A stretch of DNA of 64,000 nt, from contig CM022676.1 in NCBI GenBank assembly GCA_012295275.1, forward strand, positions 9,591,086-9,655,085, read 5' to 3'. A model generated the notes under the pieces. It saw nothing but the letters and a program-made list of their open reading frames with translations, was not told the DNA's origin and did not search any database. Shown in pieces: positions 15,177 to 43,663 of this stretch (position 1 is its first letter; every line of letters starts with the position of its first letter). Source of the DNA: Chrysomallon squamiferum (lineage: Eukaryota; Mollusca; Gastropoda; Neomphalida; Peltospiridae). The position numbers were made by a program, and so were the translations under genes.

Positions 15177-16413
15177 CTGAAGAAAATGATAAAAAAAATG
15201 CACTTATAAAAATGGAACTTACAAGCAAAGAAATAAATTTAAACAAAGAAACAAAGTAATGAATAAAAAATAAACTTAAAAAAACAAGACACCCTGCCAG
15301 CTTTTTCATCAAAAATCTGATGCAGGTTTACTATGTATGTTAACAATGGTATTTAATTTTCTTTTCTTATATTCTTGAAACGAGCTCACTTTTTCCTCTC
15401 AGTATAGATTTTCACAATCTCTATCGTATATCAAAATAACACGAAAAAAAAAAAAAAATAAAAAAATTTAAAAATTAAAAAAAGCCTTTTTATATGTTCT
15501 AACAATCATGGTTTGTAAACTGCTGTATTTTCACTGGTAAAAGTTTGCTGAGAATAATTAAATGCAGTACTGACAGGAATTGAACTTGCAGCCTTCAGTG
15601 TCACAAAATTCTACATCTAATATCAAAACCTAAAAAAAAAAAAAAAAAAAAATGTATTCTATGTTTTAACAATGTTGGCAACCTGCTATATATTTATTTC
15701 CATTGGTTAAAATTTATTGAATGTGGACCATTAGATGCACCAAAGAGATTTAATCTTGAGGTCTACAGCTTCAGAGATGATAATCTCATATAATTTAAAA
15801 AAATTAATCTCTATTTTAATTATCTCTGACACCTGTTGAACATTTATTTTTGTCTGAGAAAAGTTTACGAATGTGGACCACTTAGTACATTGACAAGATT
15901 TGATCCTAAGACATCTAGCATAAAAGTCAATACTCTTGTGTCAAAACTTACCATTTAAAAAAGCTTTATTCTGCATTTTGACGGTTTCGGGGACCTGGTT
16001 TATGTTTAGTTTAAGTTTCATCTGCGTGTACTTCCACCTCATAACCTTCTCTTTATCAACAGTGTCAGAGCTGTTGATCTTTTCTCTCATTCCATTCATC
16101 AGATCCAGCATGATAGCATTTTCTGAAGAAGAAGAAGAAGAAGAAGAAGGAGGAATAAATAAAAATAAGAAAAACAGAAAACAAAAAGACGGAAAAATAG
16201 AAAAACAAGTAGTAACTAATGATACATAATAATAATAATAACAACAATACTACTACTACTAATAATAATAGAACCAAAAACCCCCAATAAAATTAAAAAT
16301 CTTATAATTTCATTGATAATAATAATAATAATAACAACAACAACAACACTACTACTACTAATAATAATAGAACCAATAACCCCCAACAAAATAAAAAATT
16401 TTATAGTTCATTG

Positions 16414-16445
<32 letters not shown>

Positions 16446-16555
16446 GATACACATTTTGTATGCATGTATACATATATTTATGGCTTTTTGTTTAATTTAA
16501 TTTTTTATTATTATTATTATGTTACATCATACGTAACGCACAAATATAATTATTA

Positions 16556-16595
<40 letters not shown>

Positions 16596-19500
16596 ATAAA
16601 AAAACAGTTTCTGAATCAAACAGCACTCACCAACTGGACTCAGGTCAGGGAGGTCGTTACCACGGAGAGCAGCATAGATATAGTGATATATTCTTTTGTA
16701 GTTGGGTTTCTTTGCACTCGACGTTTCGTTTGTATGTTCATACTTTCCAGCCAGTTCCAGCACCTGTAAAAACCAGTGAGCAGAGTGTGAGTAAAGTGTG
16801 AGTAACATAAGATTCACTCAAATCAGTCCTTAACTCACCATCTAGCACATTCCCTTTACCTCCTCCTTAGCCCACTCTCTAACAGAATTAGTAGTTAATT
16901 TATTACTAACTTGCTCACTACTTCATTTACTCATTAATTTATTACTAACTACTTCACTTACTCATTAATTTATTACTAACTTGCTCACTACTTCACTTAC
17001 TCATTAATTTATTACTAACTTGCTCACTACTTCACTTACTCATTCATTTATTACTAACTTGCTCACTACTTCACTTACTCATTAATTTATTACTAACTTG
17101 CTCACTACTTCACTTACTCATTAATTTATTACTAACTTGCTCACTACTTCACTTACTCATTAATTTATTACTAACTTGCTCACTACTTCACTTACTCATT
17201 AATTTATTACTAACTTGCTCACTACTTCATTTAATCACTAATTCCTAAAATGCTCAGTAGTTCAATTACTCATTTCCTAACATGCTCACTAGTTCAGTTA
17301 TTCATTTCCTATCATGTTCACTAGTTCAGATACTTAGTTACATCCTAGTTACTTTGCTCACTCCAGTTATTCACTAACATGCTCACAAGCTCATTCACTC
17401 ACTCCATAACTTACTAATTCATTAATCTCATTAATTTATTAACTTACTAGCTGCCAACTCACATAATAATTAGTACACATTATCTCAGGATAAATTTTAC
17501 TTGTTTTTATTTGTTTAACAGATGAAGTCAGTGAACATGACACCTCACTGCACAATAAAACTGACAAAAACTTGCAGCTGAAATTAGCTCATTGCAGTTA
17601 TGATATAACTGCCACTACAAACATATTTTAACCTTTTGGATTCAATGTCCTTGTATTCTGGTTTGGGTGAGTAAAAAAAATTAACAAGAGTGAGCAACTG
17701 TCTGTAGTCTGGGACAGACTCCATTTCTGTCTGATGTCAGATGGAGAGACTATCACAGGAAGTACATATACTTCATTTCTCAGTAATGTGAAGTATATGT
17801 ACTTCATATTTTAGTTTTCTAGTACAGACATGAAGTACATGAACTTCATGTCAGTTTGATAGTACAGATAAGAAGTACATATACTTCATGTAACAGTTTT
17901 CTAATATAGACAAGTACATACTTCATGTCTGTTTTCTAGTACAGACAAGAAGCAATATACTATCTGTCAGTTTTCTAGTACAGACAAGAAGTACATATAC
18001 TTCATGTCTGTTTTCTAGTACAGACATGAAGTACATATACTACAGGTCAGTTTTCTAGTACAGACAAGAAGTACATATACTTCAGGTCAGTTTTCTAGTA
18101 CAGACAAGAAGTACATATACTACATGTCACAATTTTCTAATACAGAAACTCTGTGTGTTTTTTTTTTTCAGACCCGGATTGTATTTGATCAAAACTGGCA
18201 ATGTCAGAAATAACTTACTATAATAACTATTACATTTAAGTAACAATAAAACTGTGACACGAAGCATAATGAGATAGGCTTACTGGAGTGAGGTGTCATT
18301 TACCTGCCATTGTAAACAGAGATGAGTCACGTCTAATCCCCTGGTCATTGTGTTCATTCAAAAATGGACAAAGTACAAGGTGTTAATATCAGACGCAAGA
18401 ATACTTTTAATTAAAGGTAGTAAAACCGTGAACACTAATAAGGTAGAACAGGGTGGGGTTTAACAATACACATACAACCACTTTTAATTAAAGGTAAAAA
18501 CAGGGTAGGGGGGTTTAACAATATACATACAAACACTTTTAATTAAATTAAAAATTGGCAAAATTTTTTTAAAATCTTCAGATCTGAAGACCTAAAGTTT
18601 TTAGATATTTTTAAATTTTATTTTAAGCTTTTATGTTAGTTTTATACCATTACCATTTTTTATTTATTTCTATATGTACAATTTATTTATTCTTTAAAAT
18701 TATAATTTATATATAATGTTCTATGTGGTTTTGTCAAAAATTGAAAGTTTGGATTTATATTTTAGGATTAAAAACTGTTCCTTTTTATGAATTCTTTGTA
18801 ATGATGACTGTGTAATGGATAAATGAATGTTTAATGATTCCTCAGCCACTAAACACAGATAGGCTTTAACTCTCAGACACAGGTTGTAGAAATTATTAGT
18901 ATAAAATTAAATGTTAAGATTTCAAAAGTTTTTAAAACACAGCATAAAGAGCTGGGCAAAATGTTAAGTATCATATTTAATTTAAATTTAAAATTTATTA
19001 AAGACGTTTTCTTTAAAAAAATGTTAAAAAAAAAAGATTTGTGTGGAATCTGAACAATTTTACAACATGATATCTGTCATATTTATTCTTTGTTTTACAG
19101 TGGAACCTTGGTTTATGAACTTAATTTGTTCCAGAACTCAGTTTGTAAACCAAACTGTATGTAAACCAAAGTGATGTCAGACACACAAACACCACTTTCC
19201 TGTTTTGCAATTATTTATTTACTTAATCTCTACTGTGATACTTTTATACTTTCCATCAGCATTATCACTTTGACTTTTTGTTTTACTTGGGCACCATATT
19301 GGATAGGGTATAATAAAAAAATATACACATAAAAGCAGCAACACTTTAAGAAAAGTGAGCAGACAATCTCAATGCAAAAGTTGTGGAGTTGCAACTGCAT
19401 ATCAAAGACTAAAGACCCTGATTCATGATATATATTTGCTATAGGGCATTGCCAATAATCCTTACTGTGAACTCAGTTTTGATGTAAACTATTCTTATCT

Positions 19501-21604
19501 TTACCTGATGTCAAAAGAAAGCTTGTCATGGTGTATTGCTGTAGTTTGTAACTCAGGACATTATTCGTAAACTGAGACAAAACTTGCCCTAGATCACGGT
19601 TCATAATCTGATTTGTTCATTATTTCGAGGAATCGTAATCTGAGGTTCCACTGTATCTGCAAAATGACTGTATTTAACCAAAAACTGGTGAACTGTCAAA
19701 GTACGCTGACAAGTGCTCACAATGGGCTGTAAGGTCTTTAATTAATGGGTCAAATGTGTTTGACCAATGTGAACACAACACAAGGCTATCTGTCTATCTC
19801 AACCTTACTGCACTGCCTGTAGGAGGACTGCCAGTCTCTCAGGACTGGCTCAAAAAAAGAATAAAGCTTGTTCACGACTGCACCATTCCACTTATTCTCC
19901 CAAGTGGAAACGAGAAGTTTCAAAATCAGTACAGGGTACAATGGACCTTAACACATGACAAATCCTAAGCAGACTTTGCAGTAGTGTCTACTTTTTCATT
20001 TTCCCCTTATACCAGTGGTTCTCAAACTTTTTGAAGTCAGGGCACACTTGAAGCCTTACAAAAAACTGCAGGGCAAACTACACACAAAATGCTAAGAAAT
20101 ATAATGCAAAATGTAATAAAAAAAAAAAAAACAGAAATAACTGAAATAAGGGTTTATATGCCTTTAAACATCATCTATTCCGTGCACATTTGATTTTGTG
20201 TTTTTAGAAATTTATCCATTTTGTACGGGTGTATTATTGTAATATTTAATCTGATATCAAAATTCCATAAAGTATTAAAAGTTTTAGATGGGTAGTGACT
20301 GTGACAGTGATAGGAATATGTGTCACAAGAAAACTCTGGCTATTTATCACACATGCACACTGTATGACTCATACTGTCACTGATAAACTATTGCGCAGTC
20401 TTCAGCAGCCACGCTTGCTCATGAGCCAAAACTCGTTTCGAACCTGTTTACAACGTGTATAAAATCTTCTTCTGGGAAACCAGCTATTTCTTACTGGGTA
20501 TCTTTCCGTTCTTAACATAATCAATTTTTTATCATCACAAATATCTACCCAGATCCTAGAATTTCGTGGGACATGCCTAAGCATGTCTCCATGACACACC
20601 CTTTGAGAACCACAGCCTTATACCAACATGACTGGGTACCCAACAAATAATAATGTATGTATTAGCAGTATTTAAAAACACACATTTCTTTATTTCCATC
20701 CCAATTAAAGGACGTTCCAACTTCACATGTTGTAAAGCTAGGAGACACAAAAGTGGATCTGTACAAATAATATATTTGGATAATGATAGGTTTTTTTTTA
20801 GTTTTTTTATTTGTTCCAGGGTTCAGACTTTGGCTGTGAGTAATGAATGAAAGAAAAAAAGTGATACCTGAGTGAGACATCTTGAATGATCAACTTCGTC
20901 ATAGAAAATAATATCTTCTGCTAAGTTCAACCAGGGCTGAAAAAGAAAAAAGAAAAAAGAATTTTATTTTAAAATGCTGTTAATAAAAATGTTATAGTGG
21001 GCTGAATTTTAATATATAGGTGTATGTGTGTGTTTGTGTGTGCGTGTTTGCATATATATTTGTTTGCAGACATGGACAAACGCAAACACAGACACAAAAT
21101 ATACACACAAACACAACACACACACACACTTCCATAATAGAGTGTACATCTGGAAATGTATCACTCTTAATATACTCATAAACGCAATAAATAAAACTTT
21201 TTTTTCCTTTCAAAAATCCATACAAATATAAAAATTATCAAAACAAGAATCTCAACTATCAGATTAACATTTATTTATTTATTTGTTACATATTAAATAC
21301 TACTTAATCTATTAAATAAAACTGAACAACATGACACTCCTAATAGACTATCTATTCTTCTATACAGCTTTATTTTATCAGCATTTAATTTCTCAAACTG
21401 TAAATTAAAAGATTATTCACTGATATTTTAAATAGAAACAAAAAACTCACATCCAGTGGGGTGGTCAAATTTTCATTTCCTTGAAATTCAAAGAAATTTT
21501 TTTTTTAAAAAGAAAATGAAATAAACAAATATGTAAGTAATAAAAGTTTATTATAAGTAGATTTCTCAAAATGGATTATGTATCATAAACTAGTAACAGA
21601 TGTG

Positions 21605-21665
<61 letters not shown>

Positions 21666-22238
21666 CAATAATAATAATAAAAATAAACAATAATAATTAA
21701 CAATAAAAATTTTAGTTTCAATGTATTGTCTATCTCTGTTAGCTTAAAAGAATTTAATATGTTGACTAATAAAAATTATTATCAAACATATAAATCGTAA
21801 TAAAATTGTGTTACAATCTATAACATAACCTATATAAGTTTTTTTTACATTTATATAAATATATACACATACACACACCTATAATGACATGCTTATCTTT
21901 GCATGCATCTTCATGTGCATGTAAGTGTGTGTATGTGTATATTTGCACGTGCAAATGTTTATCTTTGTGTTTACAGATATGAACGTATTTTTACTTCAGA
22001 GTAATCTGGCTGATCATTTCAAGCTGGTGTATGGTCAATATGACTTAAATGCCAAAAGAAATATATATATATATATATATATATAATTACCTTTTTTACT
22101 TCCTTCTAGTTTGTATATATTGGCTTTCAGCCTGGTTATCTCTGCTTCAATCTATCAAGAAAAATAATCTTATAAAATAAATAATATTAACTAACTTCTC
22201 TATCTGCCACATTCAATGATTTGTTTTTTAATTAATTA

Positions 22239-22292
<54 letters not shown>

Positions 22293-24210
22293 AATAATAC
22301 AAATAAAATAAAATAATTTTTTTTTTTTTTTAAATGGCTGAAATGTATGCCTGGTGATAAATAAAAATTGCCTGAATAGGTTTTAAACACAGTTCCAACT
22401 AACTGTTTTAGATGTTAGTGGTGCCCATTGTTTGCTAATAATAAAGTATGCAAATGAAATAAAATGGATGAATGTGCATGCAGCAAGACAGACAATTTCA
22501 TTGTGATATTGTTCAAACTAATTAATTGACAAAGGGTATTTTACAATCATATAAATGCATTTTATTGTTGCAATTTAATATTTTTCATAATTAAATAATT
22601 AACAATCTAATTAATATTTGAAATACTTACTTGTCTTTTGTTCTTGGAAGGAATTAATGTCACCAATTTGTCTACATCCTCAGGCTGAATATATCTATAT
22701 AATAATAATAAAAATAATAGTAATAATAATAACAACACTACTACTATTACTACTACTACTCCTAATAATAATAGTTATAGTAGTAGTAGCAGTAATAACA
22801 TTGACAGAAATGATGATAATGATGATAGTGATGACAACAAACAACAAAAACAAAAACAACAACAACAATAAACAACCAATATATTTACAACTTTATGAAT
22901 TAAAAAGCTATTGTTATTTGTATTTCAATAGTATATTTTTGACAACAACAACAATAATAATAGCAAGAATAAGAAGCATTATAAAAACAATAATGACAAT
23001 AACTGCAACATCACGATCAACAATAATAAATATGGAATACTGATTATGTGATAGTAGTAGTAGTAGTAGTGGCAGTAGTAGTAGAAGCAAGAAAAAAAAT
23101 AATAATCACATCAACAACAATAATAGCAATAATAATAACAATAATAAAAATAATAATAATAATAATAATAGAAATAACAATAATAATTTGTAACAAAAAA
23201 AATATAATAACCATTTAACTGCAGGATCAATAAATTTTTGATTAATAGCAGCACAAGATATTTTAATATTAAACTTATTAGAAGTCTAGCAAACATCTTC
23301 TTATAGTATTAAAGTTTTTTATTTTTTCTTTTTTTCTTTATTTATTTATTGATTACATACGAACAATTAAACTGACTCACATTAACTCACCTTTATTAAC
23401 AAACCAATCAGAAATAAAATAAAATTCTTTGACGAGTTTTACTACAGACAGAACAACACGTACCACAAACCTTTTTAAAAATATAATCATAAATTTTTAC
23501 TTTAATGAGAAATGGTCTTCAGTAGCCTAAAAGGATTCGATCCTAGTACCATACACACTTCAACTAATACTCTACAAGAAAATAAAACAGTTTTTTGTTT
23601 ACTTTTATGAGAGTTAAACTTGTACAAACTTTTCAACAAATGCGTCCAGTAATTGTTTTCTCTCGTCAATTGACCATGTTGTGTCCAAGATAAAAAGTTC
23701 TTCTTCTTTTCCCTTTTTTGGTTGTCTGTTGCTTGTGCGGATTTTTGTACCCCAATTTTTGGTTTGTTTCTTTGAAGCACTTTTTTCTGTAAAAATGTTT
23801 AAATTGAATCAGAAAGAGTATATTAATATCCCTGTTTTTTTTTTTTTTGGTTTGTTTCATTCTTTGTTGCTAATCTTTCTGTAAAAATGTATAAAATTAA
23901 ATTTAAAAAAAAAAAAAAAAAGAGTAATAATGCATTTCTGTTTTAGTTGTATATTTTAACAAAACTGAATGATTACTGAAAACATAATTTTAATGAAATT
24001 GTAATAATAATAACAATATCAATAATAATAATAACAACAACAATAATAATAACAACAATGATGTTGATAACAGCAATAGTAAATAAATAAAACATATCTA
24101 TAAAAATAATATATATATATGTATGTATGTATGTATATATGTATATGTATATTCATACATAAATTATACAAACTTGTAATATCATCTTCCTTTTGATCAT
24201 CTGTAGCCAT
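14539..24210 (-). CDS. SNAPC2: SNAPC2, snRNA-activating protein complex subunit 2 (SNAP45), nine coding exons
   Basis: Exons in coding order are 24210-24174, 23786-23626, 22684-22631, 22151-22091, 21479-21451, 20936-20868, 16763-16631, 16122-15952 and 15176-14539. Phases agree throughout and give about 450 residues; human SNAPC2 is 334. The identification rests on four colinear blocks recalled from human SNAPC2: a SANT-like start (TWSIDERKQLLDAF, about residue 52), PLDPWLNLAEDI, RIYHYIYAALRG...LSPVENAIMLDLM, and the terminal WQREALNKPKLLTVNPFCIP...LL, matching human WQAAGICPLNPFLVPLELL. SNAPC2 is part of the complex that binds the proximal sequence element of snRNA promoters for RNA polymerases II and III, so the product should be nuclear. 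The extra length is a Ser/Asn/Thr-rich insert in the last exon with internal repeats. The exon 1 donor (A|GTTTGT) is weak, and exon 2 may instead end at 23620, adding two residues. The gene is head to head with GSK3. Confidence 0.87.
15480..15955. repeat. Degenerate repeats of about 140-170 bp, echoing SNAPC2 exon 8
   Basis: Three related blocks start near 15490, 15655 and 15810. Each has a TTCTATGTTTTAACAAT-like opening, an AACCTG or ACCTG word, a T-rich centre and a TTGAACTTGCAGCC or TTTGATCCTAAGAC-like end. The 3' part of exon 8 (15960-16020 on the plus strand) resembles the opening segment. Confidence 0.5.
15952..16122 (-). CDS. SNAPC2: SNAPC2 coding exon 8
   Basis: 171 bp encoding NAIMLDLMNGMREKINSS through VPETVKMQNKAFLN. 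The acceptor follows a CTT repeat and the donor is GTAAGT. Confidence 0.92.
16205..16445. repeat. Two-copy tandem repeat, about 107 bp, rich in AAT/ACT triplets
   Basis: Both copies run through an (AAT)n/(ACT)n stretch, then AATAATAATAGAACCAA, an AACCCCC-like word and ATAAAATTAAAAA or a variant, ending TTCATTGATAATAAT. It lies in a SNAPC2 intron. Confidence 0.85.
16631..16763 (-). CDS. SNAPC2: SNAPC2 coding exon 7
   Basis: 133 bp encoding VLELAGKYEH through the YKRIYHYIYAALRG core to LSPV plus one base. The acceptor is TTTTTACAG and the donor GTGAGT. This is the best-conserved block of the protein. Confidence 0.93.
16890..17245. repeat. 39-bp minisatellite in a SNAPC2 intron, about eight copies
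   Basis: The unit is made of CTCACTACTTCACTTACTCA followed by TTAATTTATTACTAACTTG. Central copies are almost identical. Decay increases toward 17260-17450, where CTCACTAGTTCA-type remnants continue. Confidence 0.92.
17760..18135. repeat. About 40-bp minisatellite with a near-palindromic core
   Basis: Around nine copies of a unit reading GAAGTACATATACTTC, then ATGTCAGTTTTCTAGTACAG, then ACAA. The core has a perfect 6-bp inverted repeat, GAAGTA/TACTTC. Copies vary in length and substitutions. Confidence 0.9.
19098..19653. mobile_element. Tc1/mariner-superfamily (pogo/Tigger-like) non-autonomous element
   Basis: The left end CAGTGGAACCTTGGTTTATG and the right end (reverse complement CAGTGGAACCTCAG) form terminal inverted repeats. 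They are flanked by TA on both sides (19096-19097 and 19654-19655), the target duplication expected for this superfamily. It is 556 bp with no transposase ORF and lies in the long SNAPC2 intron between exons 6 and 7. The CAGTGGAACCTCGG-type terminus is typical of pogo/Tigger MITEs; the exact family is unknown. Confidence 0.82.
20013..20615. mobile_element. hAT-superfamily non-autonomous element with 8-bp target duplication
   Basis: The element begins CAGTGGTTCTCAAAC and ends TTTGAGAACCACAG, a hAT-type terminal inverted repeat with one mismatch. It is flanked by perfect 8-bp direct repeats CCTTATAC at 20005-20012 and 20616-20623. It is 603 bp and lacks a transposase. It sits about 250 bp on the 3' side of SNAPC2 exon 6. 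The small minus-strand frame at 20402-20599 has no recognisable domain. Confidence 0.92.
20868..20936 (-). CDS. SNAPC2: SNAPC2 coding exon 6
   Basis: 69 bp encoding PWLNLAEDIIFYDEVDHSRC then LTQ. It has a pyrimidine-rich acceptor and a GTATCA donor, with both ends in phase 0. Confidence 0.9.
21451..21479 (-). CDS. SNAPC2: SNAPC2 coding exon 5, a 29-bp microexon
   Basis: Encodes GNENLTTPLD across phases 1 and 0, with acceptor TTTCAAG and donor GTGAGT. It joins exactly to PWLNLAEDI, giving the PLDPWLNLAE motif equivalent to human PIEVWTDLAE. Confidence 0.82.
21606..21663. repeat. (AAT)n microsatellite
   Basis: Pure AAT/ATA array followed by degenerate continuation to about 21710, in a SNAPC2 intron. 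Confidence 0.95.
22091..22151 (-). CDS. SNAPC2: SNAPC2 coding exon 4
   Basis: 61 bp encoding IEAEITRLKANIYKLEGSKK plus one base. It has a TTGATAG acceptor and a GTAATT donor, and continues the SEAEIR-type helix of human SNAPC2. Confidence 0.85.
22235..22330. repeat. (AAT)n tract with poly-T end in a SNAPC2 intron
   Basis: Interrupted AAT array from about 22239 to 22310 followed by a T-rich run. Confidence 0.85.
22631..22684 (-). CDS. SNAPC2: SNAPC2 coding exon 3
   Basis: 54 bp encoding PEDVDKLVTLIPSKNKRQ, with acceptor ATTCAG and a consensus donor GTAAGT. It corresponds to the second half of the SANT-like helical region. Confidence 0.85.
22697..23190. repeat. Cryptic trinucleotide tract in a SNAPC2 intron
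   Basis: Interleaved AAT, ACT, TAG, ACA and GAT triplets. They produce long spurious frames of Ile/Thr/Asn or Tyr runs on both strands. Confidence 0.85.
23626..23786 (-). CDS. SNAPC2: SNAPC2 coding exon 2 (SANT-like segment)
   Basis: The acceptor TTTTTACAG is followed by a Lys-rich basic stretch and then LDTTWSIDERKQLLDAFVEKF. The donor is either GTACAA (end at 23626) or GTTTAA (end at 23620); both keep phase 0. The second would add VQ and align slightly better with human. Confidence 0.78.
24000..24173. repeat. AAT/ACA and TATG tract in SNAPC2 intron 1
   Basis: AATAATAAC-type triplets followed by (TATG)n/(TA)n, directly downstream of the first coding exon in the sense direction. Confidence 0.8.
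24174..24210 (-). CDS. SNAPC2: SNAPC2 coding exon 1
   Basis: Encodes MATDDQKEDDIT plus one base. The start codon has a purine at -3. The donor GTTTGT is weak but gives the phase that exon 2 needs. Confidence 0.65.
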
Positions 24211-26065
24211 GGTAACTAGTTTTAATCTAAATATATGGGGGCAGTCTTTTGTGTTGTTATTCTCTACAATTGGAATTTCTCTGAAAATAACACAATATAT
24301 CTTAATTAATGCATGTATTTAGCTCTATATTTATGTATATTTTTATGAGAATATATATGCTGGTATATATGTATGCATGTATCTCTGTGTGTAAGACATA
24401 CATATTTTTGCATGTTTGTTCATGTTTTAAAATTTGTATATATGTCTGAACAAGTACATTTACACTCTGTAACTTGGGTATAAATGGACACTGCTTTTAA
24501 TGTGACTTTACATTATTTAATGAGAAGTATTTATATAATATTCTGGCAGTTAAGTAATCCTAAAATACCAAATATAGATATATATGGTTTGACTGAATTT
24601 AATACTCATTTATACCATTACTGCATTAACATTAGCTAGGAACATAAATAAATAAATAATAACTCGTCTAGTACATTTTTTTGAATTAATACATTTCACT
24701 AATTATTACTGTAACCAGTTATATTTCAAACATCACTTTATGTACAATGATGCCATTAAAGAAGATATCTATTATACCATTTCATTGTCTGTCATTTATT
24801 GATTAATTTACAGGGATCTCGCACGTACACGACCGTCCTGTCATGCAAGCACGTTCCTCCTGAATTGAATTGACCTAGATTTTTTGTTTAGTCAAACTTT
24901 TGGTCTGAAAGTTGACTGACCTCGATTTGTACCATAACTAAAAACCTTTAAATGGCCAATTAGCTACAACATCCTTTTTAACACGGATAAATATGTTAAT
25001 ATTTAAATGTGATGACTTGTCTTTCATTCATTATTAATCATTTTATCTTAATAAAAAATGTTGTTAGTTTTCTTCTTTTTCTCTTTCTTAAATACATTTA
25101 TTATGAAGTCCGGATGTCATTCAACTGTCTTATTTTAAGCCAAATCCTGGTGTCTGTTGTATTAATTTAAAAACAGAAGAAAAATATTAATTCAGAAGAA
25201 GCGATGTGTGTCGAATTGTTCAAAAATTCGGATATGTATCACTGAAATGAAATTACTGACTGTATCGACGTTGTCAGGAATTACAAGCACATGATATTAA
25301 TATCTGCTTAACTCCCCTGATATATCGCAATTTGTCAACGTCACTGAATCGGAGCTGTTACTATGCTAGCTCCAAACTAATGTGTCCCAGAAAAAAAAAC
25401 GTCCATTTGTTAGATTGTTAAATTCGCAAATTAAATACTGTAGGTTATCATTATCATTATTAATTTATTAATACCATTTTTTATATTTTTATAACAAAAT
25501 ATATTTTATGAAAGCAAATGTCAAATAGAATACTTCAGTCCCTGTCATAATAATGATAATGATAACAATACTAATAAATTATGATCAGTCCTCCTTTTTA
25601 TTTCAAATTCCCAAAATAAGCTCCTCCTATAATTTACAAAAGATGCAGCAAATTGTGTTCCATTCTGTATCGAGAAAAATAGCTTATAAACATTCTTCAC
25701 TGCTAAAAGATAATAAAATGGTTGCAACAAGTATTCTTTTTCGCATTTATACGCAAAGTAAATAAATAAATAACAGTTGTTAAGTATAATAAACAAAGTA
25801 TATTTCATACTGTCTGTTACGAATAGTAATGAAATATGGTTTTGTGGTTTTGTCATCGTGAAGTTATTTAGATATAGTAACAACAACAACGAAAACGAAA
25901 AAGAAATTAAAGAAAGAAAAATAATAATAAATTTAAAATCACGTGAAGAAAAAATATATGAAATATTTTATGGATATACTGTTATTATTAATTTTATTAA
26001 TTTTCACCCAGTATTTTAAAGTTTATAATATCGAACTTAGCAAATATACGCTGAGCATACCTGAA

Positions 26066-26153
<88 letters not shown>

Positions 26154-26688
26154 CGTAGATCATTAATTCAAATTTAATTTATTATTGACAAGAAATATGA
26201 TTGGGACGTACTGCGCTAGGGGCGACTTAACTTAAATCCTCATTCGGAGAGTACTCATCTTAAATTTCCGCACAAAATCGTGCTTGTCCGTAAAGTTATC
26301 AAGGATGTTTTGATTAGTCAGCGAGCGTTGCCGAGGCGTTGTTTCCTATTCGTAACAATCGTCATTGTACGGAAATTGATCAGCCATTGGAAACGATTGC
26401 GAGAAACCAGAAACGACAAACACAGAAGAAATATTAGGAAAATAGATAATTTATCATCAGCTTCCGAGATCCATCGAAAGTTATAAATGATCATAAGACT
26501 ATCAATTTTCCAAATGGTGACCAAATATGTTTTCAAGTGTCAATGGTTACGAGAATATGTGTTCCTTTCGACTGAATGTCAAGAGTGGTAATTTTGTTTT
26601 ACTATCTGAAATGTAACAGACTTAGTTTTGCGAACATCATTTAGCCACCTGTGGACATTGGGACTTATTTTAATTGTTTTTGTATATA
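24211..26688. promoter_or_regulatory. Head-to-head intergenic region of SNAPC2 and GSK3
   Basis: About 2.5 kb between the two start codons, holding both promoters and 5' UTRs. The bases from about 26190 to 26688 are less AT-rich and contain several CpG dinucleotides and ATTGG words (inverted CCAAT), as expected for the GSK3 promoter and leader. A second less AT-rich patch lies at about 24810-24950. A (GA)n array sits at 26069-26151. The frames at 25545-26019 are low complexity and unconvincing. No TATA box could be assigned. Confidence 0.5.
26069..26151. repeat. (GA)n microsatellite upstream of GSK3, about 82 bp
   Basis: Pure GA array roughly 540 bp upstream of the GSK3 start codon. Confidence 0.97.

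Positions 26689-43663
<16,975 letters not shown>

Noticed and set aside
16890-17245. Possible CRISPR-like array of 39-bp repeats
   Set aside because: Repeats are directly abutting without spacers and lie in a eukaryotic intron.
20402-20599. 65-codon minus-strand frame
   Set aside because: It lies inside the hAT MITE and lacks any transposase motif.
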